Shown piece after piece: positions 28,854 to 38,447 of a stretch of DNA of 64,000 bases. Position 1 is the first letter of the stretch, and the number at the start of each line of letters is the position of its first letter. Position numbers and translations under genes: made by a program. This stretch comes from Leptospiraceae bacterium (GTDB lineage Bacteria > Spirochaetota > Leptospiria > Leptospirales > Leptospiraceae), in assembly GCA_022402465.1 (NCBI GenBank), contig JAKRSH010000022.1, positions 62,001 through 126,000 of the forward strand, written 5' to 3'. Below the pieces are notes generated by a model that was given only the letters and a program-made list of their open reading frames with translations, was not told the DNA's origin and searched no databases.

Positions 28854-31016
28854 TTATTTTCCTAATCTGGTAAATACACCATCCCATCCTTGCTTAGGTG
28901 GTTGTTGGTAATAAATTTTGCATCGATTTATTAATAAATCACAAGCCTTATTCTCGCTTTCATTCAATGCAAAAGCTTTTTCAAACAGAGAAATAGCTTT
29001 TCCCCAATTCATCTTAAGGTATTCATTAAATGCATCTTCATAAGTTTGTATAAATTCTAATTCTTGGTCGGAGCTTGAACCTTTATGATTATTAAGCGAA
29101 TAAATTGATAAAGGATTCTCTCTTCCTTTAACCCTTATAGAATCCAATTTCCAAAAATCGAATCTATCTTTGCACTTATTAAAAATATTTTCAGAAACAA
29201 GAATAGGAACACCGTAATCTTTTGCAGCTGCTTCTAGTCTTGCTGCAATATTTACAGTATCTCCCATCATAGTATAAGATGCCAGGCTTTCAGTTCCCAT
29301 AAATCCAACCTTTGCTAGCCCACAATTCAAGCCAATACGAAACTGCATCTTTTGAGCCCGTATCGTATAACTATTTTCAGTAGACCATTTATGGTTAAGT
29401 TCCTTCATTTTGGATAGCATAGCTAAGGCAGTATTGCAAGCATCTATTGGGTGAGATTCATTTTTTATAGGAGCACCAAAAATTCCAACAATAGAATCAC
29501 CAATATATTTATCTAAGGTTCCTAAATTTTTCTTTAATTCATCTGTCATAGAACTCAAATATTCATTAAGCAATTTTGCTAATTCGGTAGCAGTTAGTTC
29601 TTCTGATATTTCTGAAAAAGAAACCACATCAGAGAAAAAGGCTGTAATTTCCCATTCACCACCTTGTTTTAATGCTTCTATATCGTGCAGGGCTAAAGAT
29701 ACTACAGATGGATCAATTAAATTTCGGAGAACTGAGTTATATTTTCTTTTTTCAAAACCTTCCTTATATGTAACATACGCATAACCTAGAATAAATGACA
29801 ATGGCAATGTAATTAAGAATGGCGCTATAGGTAATAAAATATCATTTTCATAAAGTAAAAAGCTTGAAACTCCAATTAAAATAAACAAGCCAAAAGGAAC
29901 CATAATTCTAAGAAAGTTGTTATCTGAAATTAATAAGAAGTAAGAAATTAAAAATAAAAATATTAAAGAAAAAATATTCCCCCAATAGATGGGGATCTCA
30001 AATAAACTATGGTTTTCTATTAAGTTCGAAACAAAATTAGCCTGAACTATGACACCTGGAAATAATCCTAAAGGAGTTACAACATCATCATGAGTTCCAG
30101 GTGCAGTTGTTCCAAGTATAACTATTTTATCTTTAAAATACTCTAAAGGAATCAATAATTGAGATTCATCTTCTACGCGTCCATCGATGATTCTCGAATA
30201 TGTTTCGAGAACATCGCTTGCAGAATACCTAGGAATGTTTTGAAGAGTATTAGAAGAGTAATAATATGATCTAATGAAACCTCTTTTATTGATTGGATAA
30301 TTATTTGACTTTCCATCTTTTGTTAAAACTAATTCATTATTTTTAAATGTAAAATCTATAGTCTGATTCTCAAAGAAAGCTACCAAAGAAAGAGTTGGAA
30401 ACATAGTTCCTACTAAAGTTACAATAGGTGCAAATCTTCTTAATATTCCATCTTTGTCAGGCATAACATTTACAATATGAATATGAGGAGCTGTTTCACC
30501 AATCTTACCATTAGGAAAGGAGGCTGAATCAAATTTAGCTAATTGCCTGGAAGCATCCTTACCTAAACTAAATCGTTTATATAAATTAATATAATTTTGG
30601 TTTAACTTAAATTCATCAGCTCTAAATGCTGCTGAATGGGATATATTTGGAAAAATTGAATTCGCTAATGCAAGAGTTTCATCGTCTTGGGAATATTCCG
30701 TAAACAGAATATCATTTACAATAAATTTAGCTTCAGCCATGTTCAGAAAAGCATAAATTGATGGATAAATAGATCTCCTCCAAGGCCATCTTCCAACCTC
30801 GGGGTGGTTTGCATAATGCGCTAAACTATGTTCATCGATGTCTAGTATAACTATATCTTTCGAAAATTTATGATGTTCTGGAAATAAATAAATTGGAACA
30901 TCCGATAATTTTTTATTCCAAACATCCAGAACTCCAAAAGTATCAAAAGAGAATAAGAGAATCAACGGGAATATAATTGTTAAAAAATATGGAGTGATCT
31001 TATCTCGAAATTTCAT
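28854..31016 (-). CDS. CHASE2-domain adenylate/guanylate cyclase
   Basis: A 720-residue class III nucleotide cyclase. There is a signal/TM segment at the N-terminus and an extracytoplasmic CHASE2 domain to about residue 330 (FSKDIVILDIDEHSLAHYANHP ... DGRVEDESQLLIPLEYFKDKIVILGTTAPGTHD). Three membrane spans (about 345-420) follow, then the cyclase domain (about 450-640). Metal-binding aspartates are visible in ITAFFSDVVSFSEISEEL and LDKYIGDSIVGIFGAP. The start overlaps the M48 protease stop by 4 bases. Product choice between cAMP and cGMP cannot be decided by eye. Confidence 0.94.
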   Translation of the reverse strand: MKFRDKITPYFLTIIFPLILLFSFDTFGVLDVWNKKLSDVPIYLFPEHHKFSKDIVILDIDEHSLAHYANHPEVGRWPWRRSIYPSIYAFLNMAEAKFIVNDILFTEYSQDDETLALANSIFPNISHSAAFRADEFKLNQNYINLYKRFSLGKDASRQLAKFDSASFPNGKIGETAPHIHIVNVMPDKDGILRRFAPIVTLVGTMFPTLSLVAFFENQTIDFTFKNNELVLTKDGKSNNYPINKRGFIRSYYYSSNTLQNIPRYSASDVLETYSRIIDGRVEDESQLLIPLEYFKDKIVILGTTAPGTHDDVVTPLGLFPGVIVQANFVSNLIENHSLFEIPIYWGNIFSLIFLFLISYFLLISDNNFLRIMVPFGLFILIGVSSFLLYENDILLPIAPFLITLPLSFILGYAYVTYKEGFEKRKYNSVLRNLIDPSVVSLALHDIEALKQGGEWEITAFFSDVVSFSEISEELTATELAKLLNEYLSSMTDELKKNLGTLDKYIGDSIVGIFGAPIKNESHPIDACNTALAMLSKMKELNHKWSTENSYTIRAQKMQFRIGLNCGLAKVGFMGTESLASYTMMGDTVNIAARLEAAAKDYGVPILVSENIFNKCKDRFDFWKLDSIRVKGRENPLSIYSLNNHKGSSSDQELEFIQTYEDAFNEYLKMNWGKAISLFEKAFALNESENKACDLLINRCKIYYQQPPKQGWDGVFTRLGK

Positions 31017-32263
31017 AGACTCTTTTTCGCTTTTTCAAACTCTTCATTAGAATTTTTTAATTCAGGAATTGGATTCATTGTATTTATTAGGTTTTCTATT
31101 TTCTTTGTACGTAGTACGGTATTGGGATGAGTTTTTAAAATAGTATTATTATTTGCAAATTTAGAAATATGATTTAAATAATTAACATAACTGTGAGGCA
31201 AATAACCCAGTTGAATCATTAGTTGAACGGCAGATTCATCTGCTTCATATTCTGTATCTTTGTCGCGCCCTTTCTCATAAAATTCTTCATTATAAGCTTC
31301 TATAGCAATTGCTGTAGTGGATGAAACTATTTCAATTGAAGGAGTTGCAAGCAAAGAAGATATGATTTCTAAAACGATATTATCATGAGGGACTGCTTCA
31401 TGGTGATTTAAAACTACATGAGATATTTCATGAGATAATATTCCAACTAATTCAGATTCGATTTGGGTTTGCTCAAAAGCAGCTTTAGTAATAAAAATAA
31501 ATCCACCTGGACAAGCAAAAGCATTGATTTCATTAGAATCCAAGATTCCGAAACGAAAAGAAAGATCTTGCCTAGAAGTAATTTCTGCTATAGATTGCCC
31601 AAGATTGTTTAAGTATATAGTTAAGTTTTCATTTTTAATTAAACCATATTTCTTGATTAGCTTAGCAGATAAAATTCTACCCATTTTAACTTCTGCCTTA
31701 GTCTCTGCTGGGAGAGAATCATTAGCAAAACTAAGCAAAAAAGTATTATTCTTATTTTCAGTTACAATTTCATAAGTCTTAGTATTTTCTCTGGATGATT
31801 GACCAATATTTTCAAGCCACCTAACGGACTCAAAATCAAAATCTTCACTAGAACCTCTTACACGTAATTTTTCTGTTTCAGAAAGTCCCCTAGCAGCTGC
31901 TGTTTTCGTAAAGTCAGATGCTCTTTGCCTACCCAAGGCTTGTTCATTGGATGAATTTGTAGAACCCAGTTTTATTTGTTTGCCTGGAGGGAATGCTGAA
32001 ATAAATAATTTCGAAACATAGCCTGTTTTTTCACCATATCGAACCTGGTAAAATAGACCAGACTCTGACATTTTCTTAAGACTAGACCCAATACTTAAGA
32101 CTGTTCCATCAGAATTTAATTTTGGACTAGCTAATAATTTAGCTTTGGGGCTTTGAACATAATAAATTTCGTTGGAGAAAAGATTAGATGTGTTAAATAA
32201 AATGCAAATTGCTGAAAAATAAAATAGAATTAAGCTGATATTTTTAGAATTATTGTAAGGCAT
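31013..32263 (-). CDS. M48-family metalloprotease with bacterial SH3 domain
   Basis: A zinc protease, probably periplasmic. The track start at 32287 is TTG; the ATG at 32263 is preferred and gives 416 residues. A signal segment (SLILFYFSAICILFNTSNLFSNE) is followed by an SH3b domain (YYVQSPKAKLLASPKLNSDGTVLSIGSSLKKM), then the peptidase with zinc-binding HExxH in VGILSHEISHVVLNH and the downstream EADESA. Members of M48 such as BepA or LoiP act on outer-membrane protein quality. It overlaps the CHASE2 cyclase by 4 bases, which implies coupled expression. Confidence 0.93.
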   Translation of the reverse strand: MPYNNSKNISLILFYFSAICILFNTSNLFSNEIYYVQSPKAKLLASPKLNSDGTVLSIGSSLKKMSESGLFYQVRYGEKTGYVSKLFISAFPPGKQIKLGSTNSSNEQALGRQRASDFTKTAAARGLSETEKLRVRGSSEDFDFESVRWLENIGQSSRENTKTYEIVTENKNNTFLLSFANDSLPAETKAEVKMGRILSAKLIKKYGLIKNENLTIYLNNLGQSIAEITSRQDLSFRFGILDSNEINAFACPGGFIFITKAAFEQTQIESELVGILSHEISHVVLNHHEAVPHDNIVLEIISSLLATPSIEIVSSTTAIAIEAYNEEFYEKGRDKDTEYEADESAVQLMIQLGYLPHSYVNYLNHISKFANNNTILKTHPNTVLRTKKIENLINTMNPIPELKNSNEEFEKAKKSL

Positions 32264-32391
32264 ATTGAGATAATGATATTCGTACAATATGCACAGGAAA
32301 ATTCAATTTATTTCTTCTTTCTACAAGAAATTTTGAAGCCTAGTAAATTCAACATTGACAGATTCCAACGCTATACCAGTCATATCCTATT

Positions 32392-33909
32392 ATGAATCAA
32401 AAGTTAGTAATTTTTTTATTGATTTTTATATCTTTTTTCCAATGCAAACTTGGTAAAGATAAAAGCAATGATCCTCTAGAATTACTAGCCAGACTTTTGG
32501 TTCGCTTAAGCCTGAATGGCTCTGCCATTAATTCTGAATTACCAAGCAATGTTTCCGTTCCAGTTCCCCGTTCCATAAGAAAGGCTGATGCTGGATTGGC
32601 TTTATCAACCAAACAATTCAATACAAAAGACTTTAATAATCTTCTTTCAACCAATAATACAGGAATTGGTATATTGCAGGATGGTTCTTCTGTTATTTCG
32701 AAAATTTTACAAGATTCAAAAAGAGACCTAGTTCTCATTTCACCCGTATATGGCATAGCCAAAGACTCACCTGGAGTATGTATTCCTGGAGGTAGAGCGA
32801 GGACTGAGATTGGTCAGGCAGCTATAGATGAAATCTTAGACGGATTAATGAGATTAGGATTATCAAAAGAGGAAGCAGAAACTGAATTGATCTCTTTACA
32901 AGGACAAGGAATTCTTCCTCGCATTGGACAAAGCATTCCGACACCTGCTATTGTTTATAGGGTATCCTCCGAAAGATCTTACAACCATGAAGTTAGTTTT
33001 AGCTTTAGTGATAGTATCACAGTTCCTAAGACCTGCCCTAGCAATATAAATTCTAAAACGGCATTTGACAAAACCATTCGGTGGAATAATGATAAAAGCC
33101 AAATTTTTAGTTTTATTCAGAAAAGTATCAAGGTTTTAAATATAGATATTACAATCAATGCCTCGGTTACTTATTTTACTTCTGCTGAAAAGAAAGATAG
33201 ATCCGTATTGCAGACCAAATTAACAACTAAGCAAGGATCCAATAACGCTAGCGAAGTTTCTAAAACCTTAACAGTTGAAGAATGCAATTTAGAAACAGAT
33301 GAAAATACGAATAATTGTGTATCTTTAAATTTTAAATCTAAAGAAAAGAAATCTTCAACTATTACAGTCGATACCAATATCAATGGTAGAACAGACAATG
33401 AAGGTGGAAGAGCTATAACAAGCATCCAAGAAAGTGGAACCGGAGCTTCGGGAACTGATATAGAAATATATGAAAGTTTTGATCCAAATGGAAATATTAC
33501 ATGGATTGAATATTATGAAAATGGTGTTTATACTGATGGTTTTGGAACAGATGATGGAGATTATACCTTTGATGAGAACAATCTTTTCGATGGATTTATT
33601 GAACTTACCTTAGATTTAGGATGCGTTCCAGGTAATTGTATTGGAGATACTACTTTTGATGAATACGATGTATTCGTTATAGTTTATACTGGGGATGATC
33701 CAACAATTGATGAAAATGTAATTGGATATGGAATATTTGAAGATGATGGTGGAATGGATGGTTATACAATCTTAGATGAAACTTTCATAGTATATTACGG
33801 AGATGATATTGATAATCCAGCGACTGAGTTAACAGTTTGGCGCATTGAAATAGATGGTAATGACGACATTATCTACACCGAAATGGATGATACTCTTTCT
33901 TTTTTATAA
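32392..33909 (+). CDS. Acidic lipoprotein with Asp-rich repeats
   Basis: A 505-residue protein of unknown function. It has a lipoprotein signal (KLVIFLLIFISFFQC, Cys at 18). The N-terminal half contains repeated Ser/Thr-rich strands. The last 170 residues are extraordinarily rich in Asp, Glu, Gly and Tyr (ESFDPNGNITWIEYYENGVYTDGFGTDDGDYTFDENNLF), in a pattern that recalls Ca2+-binding loops. It starts in the gap divergent from the M48 protease. It is followed after 9 bases by the FadL-like porin, so the two may be co-expressed, perhaps as an outer-membrane pair. Confidence 0.75.
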   Translation: MNQKLVIFLLIFISFFQCKLGKDKSNDPLELLARLLVRLSLNGSAINSELPSNVSVPVPRSIRKADAGLALSTKQFNTKDFNNLLSTNNTGIGILQDGSSVISKILQDSKRDLVLISPVYGIAKDSPGVCIPGGRARTEIGQAAIDEILDGLMRLGLSKEEAETELISLQGQGILPRIGQSIPTPAIVYRVSSERSYNHEVSFSFSDSITVPKTCPSNINSKTAFDKTIRWNNDKSQIFSFIQKSIKVLNIDITINASVTYFTSAEKKDRSVLQTKLTTKQGSNNASEVSKTLTVEECNLETDENTNNCVSLNFKSKEKKSSTITVDTNINGRTDNEGGRAITSIQESGTGASGTDIEIYESFDPNGNITWIEYYENGVYTDGFGTDDGDYTFDENNLFDGFIELTLDLGCVPGNCIGDTTFDEYDVFVIVYTGDDPTIDENVIGYGIFEDDGGMDGYTILDETFIVYYGDDIDNPATELTVWRIEIDGNDDIIYTEMDDTLSFL

Positions 33910-33918
33910 TTCAAGACA

Positions 33919-35388
33919 ATGAAAAAAATAAAATTTACAACTCGTATCAATTACAAATTAGCCATTTTGTTTCTAACATTCAGTTCGACTTTAACTGCTT
34001 CGGAACCTTATAATAATATAACAGGATTTTATGGAGAGCGCTCTCCAGGACTTGCTGGAGCATTTACTGCTCTTTCGGATGATCCATCTGGGGCTTATTA
34101 CAATCCTGCTGGACTTGCCTTCTCTTATAGAGATGGCTTTTCAATTTCCGCAAGTAATTTTAAAAACTCCCAACGTAAGTACATTAATATCGATACACCT
34201 GGTCAAGTATACCAGCAAACACAGCAAAGCTTTGATCCTAATTTTGTGGGAATATTAAAATCAATAGATAACTGGAAATTTGGTTTCTCCATAGTGAATG
34301 CCTATACACTCAACTATGATAGAACAGATCAGGTTAATCTACCTCTTATTTCTCCTACTATCAATCAGACAAGAAATACCATTAAAGAAAACAGTTCTCA
34401 AATGTTAATAGGTCCTAGTGGATCTTATCTTATTACTGATAGATTATCTTTTGGATTTACTTTGTATTACTTGCAAGATGTAAAGAATTCATCTAAAACA
34501 CAATTCCAACAATTCTCCAATTCTTCTTATGTTATGCGGTCCTTAATTGATAATCGTATGACAACAGGACTTTTACCTATTATTGGATTCCAATATATGG
34601 CAACAGATAAGCTTTCATTGGGATTAAGCATGCGAAGAATTCTAGTTACAGGTGGCAATAGACTGTATAACGAAATTTATACAGATTCTCTGCGTGCTAG
34701 TGGCGCAAATGCAGTAGATTTTATTGAAGGAACCAACAATCAATTTAATTCTGTTGAATCTGGTGTAATAACAAATAGACCCAAACTAAATGCAGCCATT
34801 CCGGAGACTTCTGAAATAAGACTGGGAACTGCGATCTTTCCAAGTTCAAAGTTCTTAGCGTCCTTTGATATTATTTATACAACTGGATTCAAATCATTCA
34901 AAAACCAAGATGAAATTCAAATTTTTGGCAACCGAACAAATTATATCATTAATGACAAAGAAGTTAGAGAATTAACAAGGGTTTCCACTTTGAATTTTGC
35001 CACTGGAGCAGAATATTATATTGCTGATACATTTGCTATCTCTGGTGGAATTTTCACAAACCAAGCAAATACAAGGCCTATTTCTTGGACTGAATCAGCC
35101 ATAGATTTAGGTTTGCAAAGTAATATAGGTAACCAATTGCAATTTCGAAATGGAAACAATTCATTAACTTATAAGATACCAAGAAGTGGCACCAATCCAA
35201 GATCTGAACACTCTGACAATAGAGGTATCAGTTTAGGTGTTTCCTGGGTTACATCAAAGTCTTCCATTTCACTAACTTACATTCGAGAGTTTGGTCGAGG
35301 AAATTCCAGGATTGATCCCAATTCTTTGTCCCAGACATTTGAATACAAATCAGAAATTCTTTATATTATGATTAGTTCAAGGAATTAA
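33919..35388 (+). CDS. OMPP1/FadL-family outer membrane transporter
   Basis: A 489-residue beta-barrel. It has a cleavable signal (INYKLAILFLTFSSTLTAS) and then the FadL-type opening GFYGERSPGLAGAFTALSDDPSGAYYNPAGLAF. Alternating hydrophobic/polar strands follow, and the C-terminal residues end in a hydrophobic strand (EYKSEILYIMISSRN). FadL members let fatty acids or other hydrophobic compounds cross the outer membrane. It follows the acidic lipoprotein by 9 bases and is convergent with the t6A synthase. The substrate cannot be deduced. Confidence 0.88.
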   Translation: MKKIKFTTRINYKLAILFLTFSSTLTASEPYNNITGFYGERSPGLAGAFTALSDDPSGAYYNPAGLAFSYRDGFSISASNFKNSQRKYINIDTPGQVYQQTQQSFDPNFVGILKSIDNWKFGFSIVNAYTLNYDRTDQVNLPLISPTINQTRNTIKENSSQMLIGPSGSYLITDRLSFGFTLYYLQDVKNSSKTQFQQFSNSSYVMRSLIDNRMTTGLLPIIGFQYMATDKLSLGLSMRRILVTGGNRLYNEIYTDSLRASGANAVDFIEGTNNQFNSVESGVITNRPKLNAAIPETSEIRLGTAIFPSSKFLASFDIIYTTGFKSFKNQDEIQIFGNRTNYIINDKEVRELTRVSTLNFATGAEYYIADTFAISGGIFTNQANTRPISWTESAIDLGLQSNIGNQLQFRNGNNSLTYKIPRSGTNPRSEHSDNRGISLGVSWVTSKSSISLTYIREFGRGNSRIDPNSLSQTFEYKSEILYIMISSRN

Positions 35389-35407
35389 AATAATCTTATA
35401 AACCCTA

Positions 35408-36376
35408 TCAAGCAGAACTGGCTTTCCTTAGTCTATCCCAGATAGTATCTGCATGTTCTCCATCTTTAGGCTCTTGGCAATAGATAATTTCAATATTAGC
35501 TTTATCACAATCTAACAAAAATTTATACAAAGACTTCATATACTCTAAATTATGGAATACAATTTTATCAAAATTAGAAATATCACTCATAGTAAATCCT
35601 ATTCTAGCTATTTTAGGAATGGATTTATCCATAGAATTTTCAAGATGATTAGAAACAATGTAATGTTTGGATTGAATTGCTTGAACAGAAGGCAAAATTT
35701 TAGAAATAAATATTTTCCCATTAGGTGCATAGTGACGGTATTTCATACCTGGACTGATAATTTCTGAAGACTCATGGACTTTAACCTGAATACCAAGCCT
35801 TGTTTCTATCATTCTTCGGTCAATACTACCAGTCCTAAGTAAGCTTACTTTTCCTTGGCTCAGATCCAAAACGGTAGATTCCATACTATAGCTTGGCTCA
35901 GTAGCTTTCAAAAATCCATCAACCTTTCCAGAAAATTCTTCCAAGACGTCCTCCATTTTTGTATAGGAAGGCTTACCAGATGGATTAGCAGAAGGCGCAG
36001 CGATGGGACCAGATAGGGAAATTAATTTCCTAGCTTCAGCATGATCAGGTATTCTTACAGCAACAGTGCTTAGCCCACAGCTAAACAAAGAATCACTCTT
36101 TTTCTTTAAGACAAGAGTGAGCGGTCCTGGAGAAAATTCATCTAATAAGACTTTTGCGATAGCTGAAACTTCACAGTATTTTTCTATTTCTGATTTATCT
36201 GCAAAATGAACAATCAAAGGATTATCGGACGGTCGATTTTTAATGGAGTAGATTTTTAAACAAGCATCCGTATTGGTTGCCAAAGCTCCAATTCCATAAA
36301 CTGTCTCAGTAGGAAAAATAACAATGCCCCCATTTTTGAGAATGGAGGCAAGTTTTTCGACAGATTCAGTAAACAA
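35408..36376 (-). CDS. L-threonylcarbamoyladenylate synthase (Sua5-type)
   Basis: Makes threonylcarbamoyl-AMP for the t6A37 modification of ANN-decoding tRNAs. The N-terminal YrdC domain is clear: GGIVIFPTETVYGIGALATN, KIYSIKNRPSDNPLIVHF, and GPIAAPSANPSGKPS, which covers the nucleotide site. A C-terminal Sua5 domain follows (about 200-322), distinguishing it from the shorter TsaC. The 322-residue length is typical of Sua5. It lies 10 bases after the GH18 gene on the same strand. No regulatory signal is seen. Confidence 0.94.
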   Translation of the reverse strand: MFTESVEKLASILKNGGIVIFPTETVYGIGALATNTDACLKIYSIKNRPSDNPLIVHFADKSEIEKYCEVSAIAKVLLDEFSPGPLTLVLKKKSDSLFSCGLSTVAVRIPDHAEARKLISLSGPIAAPSANPSGKPSYTKMEDVLEEFSGKVDGFLKATEPSYSMESTVLDLSQGKVSLLRTGSIDRRMIETRLGIQVKVHESSEIISPGMKYRHYAPNGKIFISKILPSVQAIQSKHYIVSNHLENSMDKSIPKIARIGFTMSDISNFDKIVFHNLEYMKSLYKFLLDCDKANIEIIYCQEPKDGEHADTIWDRLRKASSA

Positions 36377-36386
36377 GGATGATTAA

Positions 36387-38324
36387 TTATTCGTAAATAA
36401 TATCTTCTTTCAATGGTTTAACACTAGGAACTTCTTGGGGTTTTGAAGTTGGAAGTTCGTTTACTGGAACAAGTTTGGAATTAGAATCCTTTGTCTCTTT
36501 TTTAACTTGAGGTAAAATTTTCTCCCCATCAATTGTAGAATCTGAGGGTAGTGTTTTATTTTTATCTAAATCTTTAGAAGGAGTCTCTGTTGCTTTAGCA
36601 ATGGGTGCAACAGATTCCCGATTCGTAGAAAGATTGTTTTTAGTAGGCACACTCTTAACAGTCGTTAAAGTATTTAAAGGTATTTTCTTGGACTCTACTT
36701 GCTTTTCTATTTTTGAAGAAGATGAAAGATTGGTCTTTGAAACTTTTGGTTCTTTGTCCTTACTCGCTGCTGCATCCGCAATCACTGTTGGTTTTTCATC
36801 AGCGTATAAATCGGTAGCAAGAGGAACAGCTGGAAGTTTATTCGTTGCTAGCAATTCAAGATAATCATTGATTTCTGGATCATTATCTGAAATCAATTGC
36901 CAGAAAGAAAAACCTGCTAATCCATACTTTCGAAGTAGAGTCATCTTTTGTTCAAAGGCTTTACGATTCATGTAAAATGCAACACGATCACATCCAGCAG
37001 ATTGGTACCAAAGAGTTGGATCTTCGTAGATTTTATTTTCATGAACCCATGAGAATTTACTTAGATTAGTCCAATTCGCTGTGCGATTGCCTTGGCTAAG
37101 TATGCTAGTAATGTCTGTTGGTTGGTGGATGATTGGATTCATAGCCTTAATTCTTTTGACATCAGAATAGTAAACTGACTTAGCAGAAACATTGCAATTC
37201 AAAGCCCAATCATAACCGTAGGTTGGTATCGCCATGTATAACTTTTCAGAAGGAACTCTTTTCTTAGCATATTTAATAATATCTTTCAACCAAACATTGG
37301 GAGCTTGAGGTCCAGGTCCTGGATTTCTATACTTTCTTGGATGAAGTTCATAAGCCATTACTTTCAAACGATCCACATGCTTGCCAAGAAATTCATAATC
37401 ATGAGTCATAGGTCCACGCCAGTTTTCCTTGAAATCCACAAGAATATCATTTTTCAAACCCTTACATTTCGTAAGCTTCCCTTTAGGATTCGGAGTTTTT
37501 GGGTGAACAGCAACAGAAAGAAGTTTGTTTTTTTTCTTGAGTTCTTTAGAAAGCAGAACTATAAACTCTTCAAACTTTTCTTTCTTATCGCAACTCATTC
37601 CTTCATAGTCGATATCAATTCCATCGTAATCATAAGTCATTACTTCATTCACTATGATTTGAATATGCTTATCACGGATATCGCTACGCCCGTTCATTCC
37701 AATATTTTCTGAAATTTTCTCTTTAGGATTTTCCCAACGAAAAATTGTCGGTATAATTTTGACTTTAGGGTTTAAGCTTCGAAGCTCAGCAACTCTTTCT
37801 AGTTTTGACTTTGAACTCCACGAATGAGCAAGTTCTCCGTTGTTGGTCAAACCACCCTTCATAGAGTAGATAAAAGGATGAATTTCATCATAAAGATGTA
37901 CAACCTTTTTCATTGCCTCGTAGTCAGAGAACCAAGTTGAAGATCGAATCCCACTTGCCTTGGAATCCTTGGATGAATCAGAATTAGAAGATTCCCCTTT
38001 GGGATCGCTAGAAAATAATTCTTCCAATACACTCTTAAAAGCAAATTTATCGGATTCTTCTTCCTTTGCAAGGGAAGTATCCGTTTCTGAATCACTCACG
38101 AGCTTGTTTTCTTCTTGGAATGCCTTAACAACACCATCTCCCATGGAAGCATGGTAGACTTGTTTGGGATTAGATTCTGCTTCTTCCCAATGGATAAGTC
38201 CTATACCCAAGTAAAAGGAAAGAAGACATAAAAATAACCATGAGCTAAAAATGAAATAGTACTTCCAAGAAACTTTTTCCTTAGAATTGGAATATTTGCC
38301 TTCCATTGGATTTTCTTCTGACAT
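36387..38324 (-). CDS. Membrane-anchored GH18-family glycoside hydrolase
   Basis: A 645-residue protein. The N-terminus has one membrane span (YYFIFSSWLFLCLLSFYLGIGLIHW), then a low-complexity acidic/Ser linker. A GH18 domain follows at about 130-480 with the catalytic signature YDGIDIDYEGMSCD (DxxDxDxE complete). Its overall layout resembles YaaH/SpoVR-like peptidoglycan glucosidases rather than secreted chitinases, but LysM domains are absent. The C-terminal 150 residues are Ser/Thr/Lys/Pro-rich. It lies upstream of the t6A gene and is divergent from yhhQ. Confidence 0.9.
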   Translation of the reverse strand: MSEENPMEGKYSNSKEKVSWKYYFIFSSWLFLCLLSFYLGIGLIHWEEAESNPKQVYHASMGDGVVKAFQEENKLVSDSETDTSLAKEEESDKFAFKSVLEELFSSDPKGESSNSDSSKDSKASGIRSSTWFSDYEAMKKVVHLYDEIHPFIYSMKGGLTNNGELAHSWSSKSKLERVAELRSLNPKVKIIPTIFRWENPKEKISENIGMNGRSDIRDKHIQIIVNEVMTYDYDGIDIDYEGMSCDKKEKFEEFIVLLSKELKKKNKLLSVAVHPKTPNPKGKLTKCKGLKNDILVDFKENWRGPMTHDYEFLGKHVDRLKVMAYELHPRKYRNPGPGPQAPNVWLKDIIKYAKKRVPSEKLYMAIPTYGYDWALNCNVSAKSVYYSDVKRIKAMNPIIHQPTDITSILSQGNRTANWTNLSKFSWVHENKIYEDPTLWYQSAGCDRVAFYMNRKAFEQKMTLLRKYGLAGFSFWQLISDNDPEINDYLELLATNKLPAVPLATDLYADEKPTVIADAAASKDKEPKVSKTNLSSSSKIEKQVESKKIPLNTLTTVKSVPTKNNLSTNRESVAPIAKATETPSKDLDKNKTLPSDSTIDGEKILPQVKKETKDSNSKLVPVNELPTSKPQEVPSVKPLKEDIIYE

Positions 38325-38447
38325 AAACCGTGCCTAATAATATCTTTTTATAAGTATCGAAAGATTTGTCTTAATTGAATAAAATAAAATCTGATTCTTT
38401 GATTTTTCTAGTTTTAATAATCGATCCGCCAGATAAAGTAAAAAATC

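Noticed and set aside
38325-38447. Possible preQ1 riboswitch before yhhQ
   Set aside because: No aptamer-like hairpin plus A-rich tail recognised.
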